A stretch of DNA of 64,000 nucleotides, from assembly GCA_002069885.1 (NCBI GenBank), contig MWCD01000003.1, positions 62,001-126,000 on the forward strand, given 5' to 3'. The notes under the pieces are model-generated. The model ran no database searches. It was not told the DNA's origin and saw nothing but the letters and a program-made list of their open reading frames with translations. Shown piece after piece: positions 16,054 through 24,491 of the stretch (the stretch's first letter is position 1; each line of letters begins with the position of its first letter). Position numbers and translations under genes: made by a program. The stretch comes from a bacterium ADurb.Bin236 (lineage in GTDB: Bacteria > UBP15 > UBA6099).

Positions 16054-17925
16054 TCAGGCTTCGATGCCGAGTTCGGCGAGTTTGCCGGGGGTGGGGTTGC
16101 CAGTTGCGGGGTCCCAGCCGAGCATGGCGTAGTAGAGTTGCTTCGCGGCCTCGAACGCCTCGCGGGGCACGCGCCGGCCTTCGGCGTCGCCCGACGGGAT
16201 AGGGACGAATATGCGCTCCGGCAGGGTGTCGTCTTTGGCGGTGAACCCCTCGCGGGCGTTAAACGCGCGCATCATGTTCACGCGCCGCTCGCCGAGTTTC
16301 ATTATCTCCCAAAGAGTCATCTTCCATCCGGTCGCCGCCGCCACAAGGTCTTCGAGGTCGCGGTATCCGAAAATCGCGTCCGGCCCCCAGCAGAAGCCGC
16401 AGAGAGTGAACGTGTCCAGCGCGCTGTAGAAGAACTGGGTGTAGACGACGAGTTTGACTTTTTCCGCGTCCAGTTCGTCGAACTGGCGTTTCTCGTAGAG
16501 GGACAGCCCGCGCGCGGCCTCGTTCGGCCCGGCTATCAGCCAGTCGTGCTCGCTCGACATGTGGTCCGCGCCGAACGGGTTCACCGCGTATGTGAGCGCC
16601 TGAGACATCTTCACCTGCGCCATGTGCGCCGGGAATGAAAGGCCTTTTGCGTGTATGCAGAACTTGGCGGTTTCGGAGCCGAGCGCGGCTATGGCGCGGT
16701 CCGGGCCTTCCGCCAGCGTGTTCCCCAGCCCCTCGCGCTCGCCTATCATCCTCAAAGCTTCGAGCATCGCGGCGGAGTCGCCGAACTTGATTTCGAACCC
16801 GCCTGATTGCTTTTTGTCAATCAGCCCGTTTTCCGCGCATTCGGCGGCGTAAGCTATCATCGCCCCGGCGGATATGGTGTCCATGCCGAGAGCGTTGCAG
16901 ATTTCGTTGCCTTTTGCGACGGCGGCGATGTCGTCGATGAGGAGGTTGGAGCCGAGGAGTCCGATGGTCTCGAACTCCGGGCCGCCGTATTCGGGGTCGA
17001 TCTTGAACGGCTCTTCGGCGGACACCACGTTTTTGCATTTGACGACGCAGGCGTGGCAGGTCTCGTCTTTAATTTTTATGGAGTCGCGGAGTGTTTCGCC
17101 GGAGATTTTTTCCATTCCCTCGAACGAGCCGAAGGTGAAGTTTTTCGCGCAGAGGTTGCCGACGCCGGCCTGAAGGCGGACGACGCCGGGAGTGCCCATG
17201 TCGCGCAGAATGGCGTGGAACTTGGAATTATCGAAAGAGGCGGCGCCTTTTTTCGCTATCGCGCGCACGCCGTCGGGGTCCGCGTACTCGTAAGGAGCGC
17301 GAGCGCCTCTGCAAGCGACGGCCTTGAGGTTCTTCGACCCCATCACCGCGCCGGCTCCCGTGCGCCCGGCGTAGTTCGAGCTGCCGCCGGAGATATTTGC
17401 GAACCGGACAAGTTTCTCGCCTGCCGGGCCAATGCAGGCGACTTCGACTTTCTCGTCTCCAAGCTCTGCGCGGATGGCGGCGCGCGCGTCCCCGGTGGTC
17501 TTTCCCCACACCGCCCCGGCGTCGCGAAGCTCGGCCTTGCCGTCCGACACCCACAGATAGACAGGTTTGGGGGATTTGCCGGTTGCGACGACGGCGTCGA
17601 AGCCGGCGTATTTGAGGTCTACGCCCCATTTTCCGCCGCTCTGCGAGTCGCCCGACGCGCCGCCCAGAGGCGAGCGGCACGACACGGTGAACCTGCTGAC
17701 GCCCGACACCGGAGCGCCAGTGAGCACGCTGGGAGCCAGAACGATAACGCTCTCCGGGGCCAGCGCGTCCGTCCCCGCCGGCATCTCTTTTAAAAGATAG
17801 TAAAATCCGAGCGCGCTGCCTCCCGCGTATTTGCGGTAGAACATCTCGCCGGGTTGCTCGATGTCGATTTTTCCGGTTGTGAGATTGACTTTCAGGATTT
17901 TTCCATTGAAACCTTTGGCGTCCAC
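16054..17925 (-). CDS. Aldehyde:ferredoxin oxidoreductase (tungsten/molybdenum)
   Basis: 623 aa from a GTG at 17923-17925 with GAGGAGG 8 nt upstream; longer versions back to 18147 add a sequence with no family resemblance. AOR enzymes oxidise aldehydes to acids, reducing ferredoxin, with a tungsto- or molybdo-bispterin and a 4Fe-4S cluster. Seen: the N-terminal GFNGKILKVNLTTGKI, the pterin-binding GGKWGVDLKYAGFDAVVATG and YAGRTGAGAVMGSKNLKAV, cluster cysteines in DETCHACVVKCKN, and a final Cys in the DTFTLCGFCWG motif. It implies an anaerobic, ferredoxin-based metabolism. It is a single-gene unit, with no small ferredoxin subunit beside it. Confidence 0.94.
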   Translation of the reverse strand: MDAKGFNGKILKVNLTTGKIDIEQPGEMFYRKYAGGSALGFYYLLKEMPAGTDALAPESVIVLAPSVLTGAPVSGVSRFTVSCRSPLGGASGDSQSGGKWGVDLKYAGFDAVVATGKSPKPVYLWVSDGKAELRDAGAVWGKTTGDARAAIRAELGDEKVEVACIGPAGEKLVRFANISGGSSNYAGRTGAGAVMGSKNLKAVACRGARAPYEYADPDGVRAIAKKGAASFDNSKFHAILRDMGTPGVVRLQAGVGNLCAKNFTFGSFEGMEKISGETLRDSIKIKDETCHACVVKCKNVVSAEEPFKIDPEYGGPEFETIGLLGSNLLIDDIAAVAKGNEICNALGMDTISAGAMIAYAAECAENGLIDKKQSGGFEIKFGDSAAMLEALRMIGEREGLGNTLAEGPDRAIAALGSETAKFCIHAKGLSFPAHMAQVKMSQALTYAVNPFGADHMSSEHDWLIAGPNEAARGLSLYEKRQFDELDAEKVKLVVYTQFFYSALDTFTLCGFCWGPDAIFGYRDLEDLVAAATGWKMTLWEIMKLGERRVNMMRAFNAREGFTAKDDTLPERIFVPIPSGDAEGRRVPREAFEAAKQLYYAMLGWDPATGNPTPGKLAELGIEA

Positions 17926-18140
17926 TGCGCGAGCCTCCTCGGGGTCCGCCGCGCGCGAAGGGAGGCGCGCGGCAATCATTGAAAATATACAGGGGGGAAG
18001 TTCTTTTGTCGATAAGCTCAGCCCGACACAACGCCCCCCTCCCGGCAACATAGCCGAGAAAGTTTTTTCTTCCTTGCGCGGCTGGAATCGGGCAAAAAAA
18101 AGGCCCTGCGGCGGCGTTTCATCCCGGCCCCGCCACATTA

Positions 18141-18164
18141 TTGACAACTATTCATTGTTATAAT
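18141..18164 (+). promoter_or_regulatory. Probable promoter of the outer-membrane protein gene
   Basis: A perfect TATAAT (18159-18164) lies 35 nt before the ATG at 18199. A TTGACA at 18141-18146 is only 12 bp away, too close for a normal -35, so it may be incidental; the true -35 would fall near 18136. The -10 is the more reliable part. Confidence 0.45.
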
Positions 18165-18198
18165 AAGCTTTTCCGAAAAGAAACAACGGACACTGACC

Positions 18199-19332
18199 AT
18201 GGCGTTAAACATGAAAATAGGAAAAATAACAGCGGTGGCGTTGCTCGGAATGGCGCTCGCCCTTTTTGCCCTGCCCGCATCGGCGCAGGGCGTCAGGGTA
18301 GACCTCATACTCGAGGACGGCACGGTTCTAATTTACAAAGGAAAGGAGGCCGGGTTTAGGGAAGGGCAAAAACTGAATGTCGCGCGCGGCGGAAGAACAG
18401 TCGGGACGCTCGAAGTCGTCAAGCTTACTCCTCACTACGCTCAGGCCAAAGTATTGACCGGGGCGAAGGACATACAGGAGCTTGACGCGGTGTCCGCGAT
18501 GGCATCGGGCGCGACGGAAACAAAAACGGAATCCAAAACGGAAAAGAAAACGGAAACAGCTCAGGAGCCGGCAGAGGCGTCTTCGGGACGGAAAGGCCGC
18601 GGAGCGGCAGCAACGGAACCCGAACCGGCGGCGGCGGCTGAACAAGCGGCCCCGGCGGCGGCTTCGTCAGGCAGCAGCAGGAGAGGACGCGGCGCAGCGG
18701 CGGCGGCTCCGACGGAACCAGAACCGGCGGCGGCGTCAGCTTCATCGAGCAGGCGAGGCAGAGGCGGTTCGGTAGCGGCGGCGGAACCAGAACCGGCGGC
18801 GGAACCCGCGGAACAGCAGCCTCAAACGCTCGCCAGAGAGCCTTTCTATTCGGTTCACACAGGCTTCATGTTCCTCAAACACGACCTGCCGGGCAATGTG
18901 TCCGACAGTTCAGGCTCCGCCTCCATCGGCGTGGACTATTGGATGCACAGAAAAAAAACCGAGAACGACTACATCGTTTACAGCGTATTGTACTCCAGAC
19001 CCGTGGTAAGCACTTACTACAGCGGACAGTCATACCGGTATCAATTGAAAATCACCGAGTTGTCCGTCAACTACATTCGGGACGGCCTGTCCGGCATAGC
19101 CGGGGCCGACGGGACGATGTACGCCGGGCTGGGAGTGGGATACCGCAACGCCAGTTCCAAAGTCAACGCGTCCATCTCATACGACGGCATGGGCCACGAC
19201 TACAAGAAGTCGATGGAAGGCATAGACTACCACGGCATCTTGGGAGCCAGATTCACGTCCAAGATGGAACTGAAACTCAACTACTGCTTCGACGAGAACT
19301 ATTACGTCATCGATGCGGGTTACAGATTCTAA
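18199..19332 (+). CDS. Outer-membrane beta-barrel protein with low-complexity linker
   Basis: 377 aa. Signal peptide (ITAVALLGMALALFALPASA, cleaved near AQG), then a small periplasmic domain with GTVLIYKGKEAGFREGQKLN, then about 120 residues of Ala/Pro/Glu-rich sequence in which an Arg-rich block (RKGRG or SRRGRG) followed by EPEPAA recurs three times. The C-terminal 165 residues alternate polar and hydrophobic residues as in an 8-strand barrel (SVHTGFMFLKHDLP, YQLKITELSVNYIRDG, MELKLNYCFDENYYVIDAGYRF) and end in Phe, the outer-membrane targeting signature. Family not recognised. The repetitive linker may span or bind the peptidoglycan (inference). Confidence 0.75.
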   Translation: MALNMKIGKITAVALLGMALALFALPASAQGVRVDLILEDGTVLIYKGKEAGFREGQKLNVARGGRTVGTLEVVKLTPHYAQAKVLTGAKDIQELDAVSAMASGATETKTESKTEKKTETAQEPAEASSGRKGRGAAATEPEPAAAAEQAAPAAASSGSSRRGRGAAAAAPTEPEPAAASASSSRRGRGGSVAAAEPEPAAEPAEQQPQTLAREPFYSVHTGFMFLKHDLPGNVSDSSGSASIGVDYWMHRKKTENDYIVYSVLYSRPVVSTYYSGQSYRYQLKITELSVNYIRDGLSGIAGADGTMYAGLGVGYRNASSKVNASISYDGMGHDYKKSMEGIDYHGILGARFTSKMELKLNYCFDENYYVIDAGYRF

Positions 19333-19442
19333 TTCCGTTTTTTCCGCAATGCCCGAAGAATGCATGAGAACGGAGGCGCGCTCGCAATATCGCCGCGTTC
19401 ATACTAAGCTTCCCCGGTTCCCGGCCCTCGGTGGCCAGCATA

Positions 19443-20558
19443 ATGAAAACTCAAGGCAGTCAAGGCTCGATGGCTCTTTTCGAGGAGTATCCCGCGCTGG
19501 GCGACAAGCTGAACTGGAGCCCCATCGGATTCTATCCCACCCCGGTCGAGGAAAAACCCGAACTGGCGGCAAGAACGGGCATCGGCAGGTTGTTCATCAA
19601 GCGCGACGACCTCAGCCATCCGGACTATGGAGGGAATAAAATCCGCAAGCTGGATTTCCTTCTGGCTGAGGCGGCGAAGCGGGGCGCGCGAGTGATTATC
19701 ACTTTCGGCGGCATCGGCTCGAACCACTTTCTGGCAACTACCATCCACGCGGCGTCGCGGGGCATCAAGACCGCCGGAGTGCTTGTTCCTCAACCTGTCA
19801 CCCCCGCTGTGAAAAGAAACATGCTGTGCTACCTTCACTACGGGGCCGAACTCAACCTCGCCGAAGGCGGATATAAAGATGTTCCGTTCGAGACCTTGAA
19901 AGTCGCGGCGCGCTATTCGTTCAACGACGGACGCCCGCCGTTCATAATCCCCGCCGGCGGCTCCTCCGTATCAGGCGTCCTTGGCTACGTGAACGCAGCG
20001 TTCGAGCTGAAGAAACAGATTGAGAAAGGAGACATCCCCGAGCCTGACTACATCTTCGCCGCAGTCGGCACTTGCGGCACGGTGTCCGGCCTGATCGCAG
20101 GCTGCGCCGCCGCCGGGCTGAAATCCCGCGTGGTAGGCGTGAAAGTCACCGACTGGGTGGCGGCGAACACTTTCGCCCTGTCTTCTCTTGCCAATCAGGC
20201 CACGTTCAAACTGTTCTCCATCGATCAGAGTTTCCCCGTCCGCGTGTTCACTCCGTTCAACGTCGAGCTACTCACGGAATTCTTCGGCGGCGAATACGGA
20301 CGAATCACCCCGGAGAGCGCGGACGCAATATCCATGTGCGCCGATTGCGCGGGTGTGAAACTGGAAGGCGTCTACACCGGGAAAGCCTTCGCGGGGCTTG
20401 TCCACACGGCGAAAAACCGCGATCTTTCTGACAAAACTGTCCTGTTCTGGAACACCTATAATTCGGTCGATATGTCAGGCATCGCCGCTCAACACGACTA
20501 CAGCGAGCTTCCCGCCGAATTCCACAGGTTCTTTGAATCGCCGGAAGACGAATCATAA
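19443..20558 (+). CDS. PLP-dependent D-cysteine desulfhydrase/ACC deaminase family protein
   Basis: 371 aa from ATG 19443; a GTG at 19431 and an ATG at 19470 are alternatives. This fold-type II PLP family includes 1-aminocyclopropane-1-carboxylate deaminase and D-cysteine desulfhydrase. The PLP Lys is in the family motif DYGGNKIRKLDFLL, preceded by LFIKRDDL; the substrate loop FGGIGSNHFLAT and the phosphate-binding AVGTCGTVSGLIAG follow. The C-terminus KLEGVYTGKAFAGL is also family-typical. The exact substrate cannot be told from sequence. Followed 23 nt later by the methyltransferase/SNase fusion, possibly co-transcribed. Confidence 0.85.
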   Translation: MKTQGSQGSMALFEEYPALGDKLNWSPIGFYPTPVEEKPELAARTGIGRLFIKRDDLSHPDYGGNKIRKLDFLLAEAAKRGARVIITFGGIGSNHFLATTIHAASRGIKTAGVLVPQPVTPAVKRNMLCYLHYGAELNLAEGGYKDVPFETLKVAARYSFNDGRPPFIIPAGGSSVSGVLGYVNAAFELKKQIEKGDIPEPDYIFAAVGTCGTVSGLIAGCAAAGLKSRVVGVKVTDWVAANTFALSSLANQATFKLFSIDQSFPVRVFTPFNVELLTEFFGGEYGRITPESADAISMCADCAGVKLEGVYTGKAFAGLVHTAKNRDLSDKTVLFWNTYNSVDMSGIAAQHDYSELPAEFHRFFESPEDES

Positions 20559-20581
20559 ATCCAACATCGAAGAGAGCAAAT

Positions 20582-21973
20582 ATGAGCAGAAGAAAAAAAG
20601 CGGCTTCAAAAATAACGCATAGAGTGATAATCGGAGACGCCCGGTCGATGGGCGAGGTAGAACAGGAGACGGCGCATCTGGCGGTGGCCTCCCCGCCGGC
20701 GTGGAAACCTAGCGCAACGTCGCATCCGGGCGGGACGGCGGGCATGCGAAAGTTCGAGGACTACGCGGCGTCTCTTGCGCTGACGTGGCGCGAATGCCAC
20801 CGCATCCTCAAACCCGGATGCAGGCTCTGCGTGCGGGTCTGCCCCGAAATCGTCGATGCCGCAACCGGAAACAAACAAAACGTCTCGCTGCGCGCGCTCA
20901 TAGAGGACGCCTGCGCGAAGGCCGGGTTCAAATTCGAGTCCGAGATAGTCCGCCTGCGAGAGTCCGGACACGAGCCGCCCGCGCCTCCCGCAGCGCCGGA
21001 ATCCCCCCTTCCCCGCTCCGGCTCAATCGCCGTCAGACACGACAGCATCCTCATCTTCGTGAAACCCGGAGAATGCCCGCCGCCGGAGTCTGTTCCGGCG
21101 TCAAGGTCCGCCCTTTCAGAGCGCGAGTGGCGGCGGCTCTTCAACAGCCTCTGGACTTTCCCAGACGACAGAATATCAAAAAGCCCGGAGGAGATGCCGG
21201 AAGAGATACCTCGGCGGCTCATCCGCATGTACACGTTCCTCGGGGAAACCGTGCTCGACCCGTTCCTCGGTTCCGGGGTAACGATGGTAGCCGCTCGGGA
21301 CACGGGCCGCGCGTCCATCGGCTACGAAACAGATGAAAAACTCAAGCCCGTGATTCAGGAGCGGGTGTCCGGCGGACAGACAATGAAACAGCTTTCGTTC
21401 GAGAGCCAAAACCGGCCGAAACGGAGCGTCATCGAAAAGGAAATGAAATCCGTGTCCGGCGCGTCAGAGAAGCCCGCAGCCGCAACGTCCGTAGACGCCG
21501 GGGCGAAGCCAGCGACCACGCGAAAAAGAACAAAGAAACAGACAACCAAAGAAGCGGCGGCCCCTCCGGCGGTCGTGCGGGAAATATTCGGGCTGGACAC
21601 GCTGAAACTGGAAGACGGGCGCGAGATACGGCTGCTCGGACTCCAGACTCCCGCAGCGTTCTACAGCCGCAACAGGGGCGTGTACAGGCAGGCGCTCTCG
21701 TTCGTGGCAATGTTGCTTTCGGGCAAATCCGTATCGCTCCGCAGGCCGGATTCCTCTAAGCTCCACAACGCGCCCGGCAACGCGTTCCACATCGTCGCCC
21801 CCGACGGCTCGAACGCCGCCGAAGCGCTGATCGGCAACGGCTACGGCTTGTGCGACAGGTCGGTGGACCACGACCTCAAAAACAAATTCGAGGGCTTGGA
21901 AAGCGAGGCCCGCAAACAAAGCATGGGAATCTGGGCCTTGATGAAAACAGACTCGCCGAGAAAAGATTCCTGA
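20582..21973 (+). CDS. DNA methyltransferase (N4/N6 class) fused to SNase-like domain
   Basis: 463 aa; AAGAGAG precedes the ATG. Residues 1 to about 265 follow the N6_N4_Mtase (beta-class) layout: motif X-like VIIGDARSM, catalytic motif IV at 37-41, and the SAM-binding DPFLGSGVTMVAARDTGR near 225-242. Motif IV reads SPPAW, with Ala where Tyr/Phe/Trp normally stacks on the flipped base, so activity is doubtful or altered. A Lys/Thr/Ala-rich linker (about 285-330) leads to an SNase-like OB domain (IRLLGLQTPAAFY; ALSFVAMLLSGKSVSL). The usual SNase metal Asp in the RLIGIDTPE-like segment is Gln here, so it may only bind nucleic acid. No restriction enzyme is adjacent. Confidence 0.75.
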   Translation: MSRRKKAASKITHRVIIGDARSMGEVEQETAHLAVASPPAWKPSATSHPGGTAGMRKFEDYAASLALTWRECHRILKPGCRLCVRVCPEIVDAATGNKQNVSLRALIEDACAKAGFKFESEIVRLRESGHEPPAPPAAPESPLPRSGSIAVRHDSILIFVKPGECPPPESVPASRSALSEREWRRLFNSLWTFPDDRISKSPEEMPEEIPRRLIRMYTFLGETVLDPFLGSGVTMVAARDTGRASIGYETDEKLKPVIQERVSGGQTMKQLSFESQNRPKRSVIEKEMKSVSGASEKPAAATSVDAGAKPATTRKRTKKQTTKEAAAPPAVVREIFGLDTLKLEDGREIRLLGLQTPAAFYSRNRGVYRQALSFVAMLLSGKSVSLRRPDSSKLHNAPGNAFHIVAPDGSNAAEALIGNGYGLCDRSVDHDLKNKFEGLESEARKQSMGIWALMKTDSPRKDS

Positions 21974-22025
21974 CCCCGGAGCGAACCTCCGCAGGAACTT
22001 TCAGCTTCTAATCGCGGGAGGAAAA

Positions 22026-23402
22026 ATGAAAAAAGAAATCATATTCCCGAAAGGGTTCCTGTGGGGAACGGCTTCCGCCGGACATCAGGTCGAGGGCGGC
22101 AACGAAAAGTCCGACTGGTGGAAGTTCGAGAGCGAGGGCAAGGTTTACGACGGCACGGTGTCCGGCAAGGCGGTGGATTACTGGAACCGCTACGAGGAAG
22201 ACCACGAAATGATGGCGAAACTCGGCTATCAGGCGTTCCGACTTGGAATAGAATGGGCGCGCGTCGAGCCGGAAGACGGCGTCTTCGACATGAAGGCCGT
22301 CAGGCATTACGAAAAGATTCTGCGCTCTCTGCGCAAACACAATATCAAAATCTGCCTTACGCTGTATCACTGGGTTCTCCCGCTGTGGTTCGCCGAGAAA
22401 GGCGGCTGGGAGCATCCGGAAGCGGCGGACCGCTTTATGGCCTTCTGCGAACTGATAATCAAAGAGTTGGGCGAATACCCCGACCTATGGGTGACGCTCA
22501 ATGAGCCGAACGTGCCCGCCGCCGCCGGATGCCTCGCCGGGGTATTCCCGCCCGAAAAGAAATCCTTCGCCTCATTCTGCAAGGTCTCCAACACGCTGCT
22601 GAAATCGCACGCGCGTTGCTACAGGCTGATTCACGACTTAGTCCCCAAAGGGCCGGACGGCTGGCCCTCGAAGGTCGGCGTGGCAAACGCCTACCAGCAT
22701 GTCGCGCCCTTCGGCACGCCCGGACTCGCCGGAGCGTATGAAAAGGCGCTATCCCCCGTCTTGGCTTACGGCAGCTTCAAGGCGTGGGACTACTCTGTGG
22801 CCACCGGCTGGATCGTCCCCCCCTTCGGACTCGAACACGTGCCCGGCCTCAAGGACAGCTACGACTACTGCGGCGTGAACTACTACACCCGCATGTCTCT
22901 AAAGTTCGACGCCGCGAAAACAGACGACATGCTCATTGACATCCACGGAATACAACCGGGAATAGAGATGAACCAGATGGGCTGGGAAAACTATCCGCCG
23001 GGATTCTTCCACACTCTCAAATTCGTGTGGAACACATTCAAGAAACCCATTTATATCACGGAAAACGGATGCGCGGATCCGCAACGCGACGACATCGACC
23101 GCAGACGCTACCTGCTGGAGCACATGGCGCAGATCGCCCGCGCGCTTGACGCCGGGATCGACGTCCGGGGCTATTTCCAGTGGTCGTTCACGGACAACTT
23201 CGAGTGGCGCGAAGGCTTCATCAAAAAGCTCGGCCTGATCGAATGCGACTACGCGGACCCTGAACTGAAACGCATTCCGCGCGTCAGCGCCGCCATGTAT
23301 GCGGACATCGTCAAGAAAAACGGCATAACTACAAAATTGCTCGAGAAATACGCCCCCGACTGCGCCGACGGCGTCTTCGGCGATAAATGGATGGATCAAT
23401 AG
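22026..23402 (+). CDS. Beta-glucosidase, glycoside hydrolase family 1
   Basis: 458 aa, standard GH1 length, with GGGAGG just before the ATG. A retaining glycosidase acting on beta-linked mono/disaccharides. FPKGFLWGTASAGHQVEGG at the N-terminus, the acid/base Glu in WVTLNEPNVPA near residue 160, and the nucleophile Glu in KPIYITENGCADP near residue 345 are all present, as is the late GYFQWSFTDNFEW. No signal peptide, so it acts on imported sugars in the cytoplasm. It is alone, with no sugar transporter beside it. Confidence 0.94.
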   Translation: MKKEIIFPKGFLWGTASAGHQVEGGNEKSDWWKFESEGKVYDGTVSGKAVDYWNRYEEDHEMMAKLGYQAFRLGIEWARVEPEDGVFDMKAVRHYEKILRSLRKHNIKICLTLYHWVLPLWFAEKGGWEHPEAADRFMAFCELIIKELGEYPDLWVTLNEPNVPAAAGCLAGVFPPEKKSFASFCKVSNTLLKSHARCYRLIHDLVPKGPDGWPSKVGVANAYQHVAPFGTPGLAGAYEKALSPVLAYGSFKAWDYSVATGWIVPPFGLEHVPGLKDSYDYCGVNYYTRMSLKFDAAKTDDMLIDIHGIQPGIEMNQMGWENYPPGFFHTLKFVWNTFKKPIYITENGCADPQRDDIDRRRYLLEHMAQIARALDAGIDVRGYFQWSFTDNFEWREGFIKKLGLIECDYADPELKRIPRVSAAMYADIVKKNGITTKLLEKYAPDCADGVFGDKWMDQ

Positions 23403-23451
23403 CAGAGATTAAGCGGAATCCACATCGTCAGGGATTTTCACAAATGAATGA

Positions 23452-23554
23452 GAGCCGATTTTGCTTAGAACAAAGTTCTGTAAAATCGGCGTCCAAGAGT
23501 TTTTTCGGAAGGGGCGCGGGGAAACCGGTTTTTGCAAAAAACGGTTGCCCCGCA
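23452..23554 (+). repeat. Structured intergenic repeat R3, copy a
   Basis: About 103 bp that match, base by base without large gaps, the reverse complement of 60891-60994. It folds as two hairpins. The first has arms GCCGATTTT and AAAATCGGC. The second is an outer GCGGGG/CCCCGC stem enclosing AACCG...CGGTT and a TTTTTGC-AAAAA loop. The other copy keeps both stems with paired substitutions. It lies between the convergent bglA-like and fabG genes, so it could act as a bidirectional terminator or processing site, or be a dispersed REP/MITE-like element. Confidence 0.75.
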
Positions 23555-23598
23555 AACTTACAAAAAAATTCATTTAAGCATTAGCATGAAAAACGCGG

Positions 23599-24339
23599 TC
23601 AGATATACAGGCCGCCGTCTATCCTGATGGTTTGTCCTGTTATGTAAGAAGCAGCGTCGGAGGCGAGGAAGAGAGCCGCCGCGGCGACATCCGACGCCGA
23701 GCCGAGCCTTCCGAGCGGGATATTCTTTTTCAGTGTTTCCATCACGGGGGCTTCTATGCCGGATAGCATGTCGGTGTCTATGAGGCCGGGCGAAAGCGCG
23801 TTGACGGTTATACCGTACCGGGCAAGCTCGCGAGCGGCGGATTTGGTGAGGGCTATCACTCCGGCTTTCGCAGCCGCGTAGTTCGCCTGCCCCTCGTTGC
23901 CCGCCTCGCCTGCGACGGACGACATGTTGATTATCCTGCCCGCGCGGTCTTTCATCATCCTGCGGGAGAAATGTCTCATGCACAGGAAAGCGCCGCGCAG
24001 GTTCACCGCCACCACCTCGTCGAAGTCCGCCGCCTTCATCCGCAGGAAAAGGTTGTCCCTGCTCATTCCGGCGTTGTTCACCAATATGTCCACCCTGCCG
24101 AATTTTTCGTAGGCCGCCGCGACGAATTTTTCGACGTCTTCCTCTTTGGAAACGTCGGCGACGAGCGGCAGGACATGGGCGCCGAGAGCGCGCATTTCAT
24201 CCGCAGCGGGCATGATGGTGCTCTCCCGCGTGGAAATCACCGCCAGCGCGGCTCCTTCGCGCGCAAACTCCAGAGCTATCTGTTTGCCGATTCCGCGCCC
24301 GGCTCCCGTCACTGCGGCAACTTTTCCTTTAAACCTCAT
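23599..24339 (-). CDS. fabG: 3-oxoacyl-ACP reductase-like SDR
   Basis: 246 aa from the ATG at 24339, chosen because GGAGG lies 8 nt upstream and this gives the standard FabG length; an ATG at 24363 has no ribosome site. NADPH-binding TGAGRGIGKQIA, then NNAGMSRDNLFLRM (strongly FabG-like), catalytic Ser in NMSSVAGEAGNEGQANY and YAAAKAG with Tyr and Lys, then VNALSPGLIDTDM. Expected to reduce 3-oxoacyl-ACP in fatty acid synthesis, although isolated FabG paralogues can have other substrates. No fab genes are adjacent. Confidence 0.87.
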   Translation of the reverse strand: MRFKGKVAAVTGAGRGIGKQIALEFAREGAALAVISTRESTIMPAADEMRALGAHVLPLVADVSKEEDVEKFVAAAYEKFGRVDILVNNAGMSRDNLFLRMKAADFDEVVAVNLRGAFLCMRHFSRRMMKDRAGRIINMSSVAGEAGNEGQANYAAAKAGVIALTKSAARELARYGITVNALSPGLIDTDMLSGIEAPVMETLKKNIPLGRLGSASDVAAAALFLASDAASYITGQTIRIDGGLYI

Positions 24340-24399
24340 CGCGCTCGCCTCCGCCGCTTTCATTATGCAGGAGGCCCGGCGGCCCCCTTTTCACGCGTC

Positions 24400-24408
24400 A
24401 TTATAGCA
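24400..24408 (-). promoter_or_regulatory. Extended -10 promoter for fabG
   Basis: TGC-TATAAT on the minus strand, about 55 nt before the fabG start. No convincing -35. It overlaps the divergent promoter region of the CoA-transferase gene. Confidence 0.5.
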
Positions 24409-24425
24409 CACGCTCCCCCGCGCAA

Positions 24426-24434
24426 TGATATAAT
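24426..24434 (+). promoter_or_regulatory. Extended -10 promoter for the CoA-transferase gene
   Basis: TGA-TATAAT on the plus strand, about 58 nt before the ATG at 24492. It is separated by only 17 bp from the opposing fabG -10, so the two promoters probably compete for polymerase. Confidence 0.5.
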
Positions 24435-24491
24435 TGCCCCGAATCGCGTCGGGCGCGGCGGGAGGCTCCGCCGCGGGGAAGGGGTTGCTTT

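Noticed and set aside
17926-18147. N-terminal extension of the AOR reading frame
   Set aside because: The added 74 residues do not resemble AOR, and the GTG at 17925 has an ideal GAGGAGG site and starts the conserved GFNGKIL region.
19404-19838. Minus-strand open frames opposite metabolic genes (for example here and at 24840-25622)
   Set aside because: High G+C third positions create long antisense frames; they have no ribosome sites or domains and lie fully inside well-identified genes.
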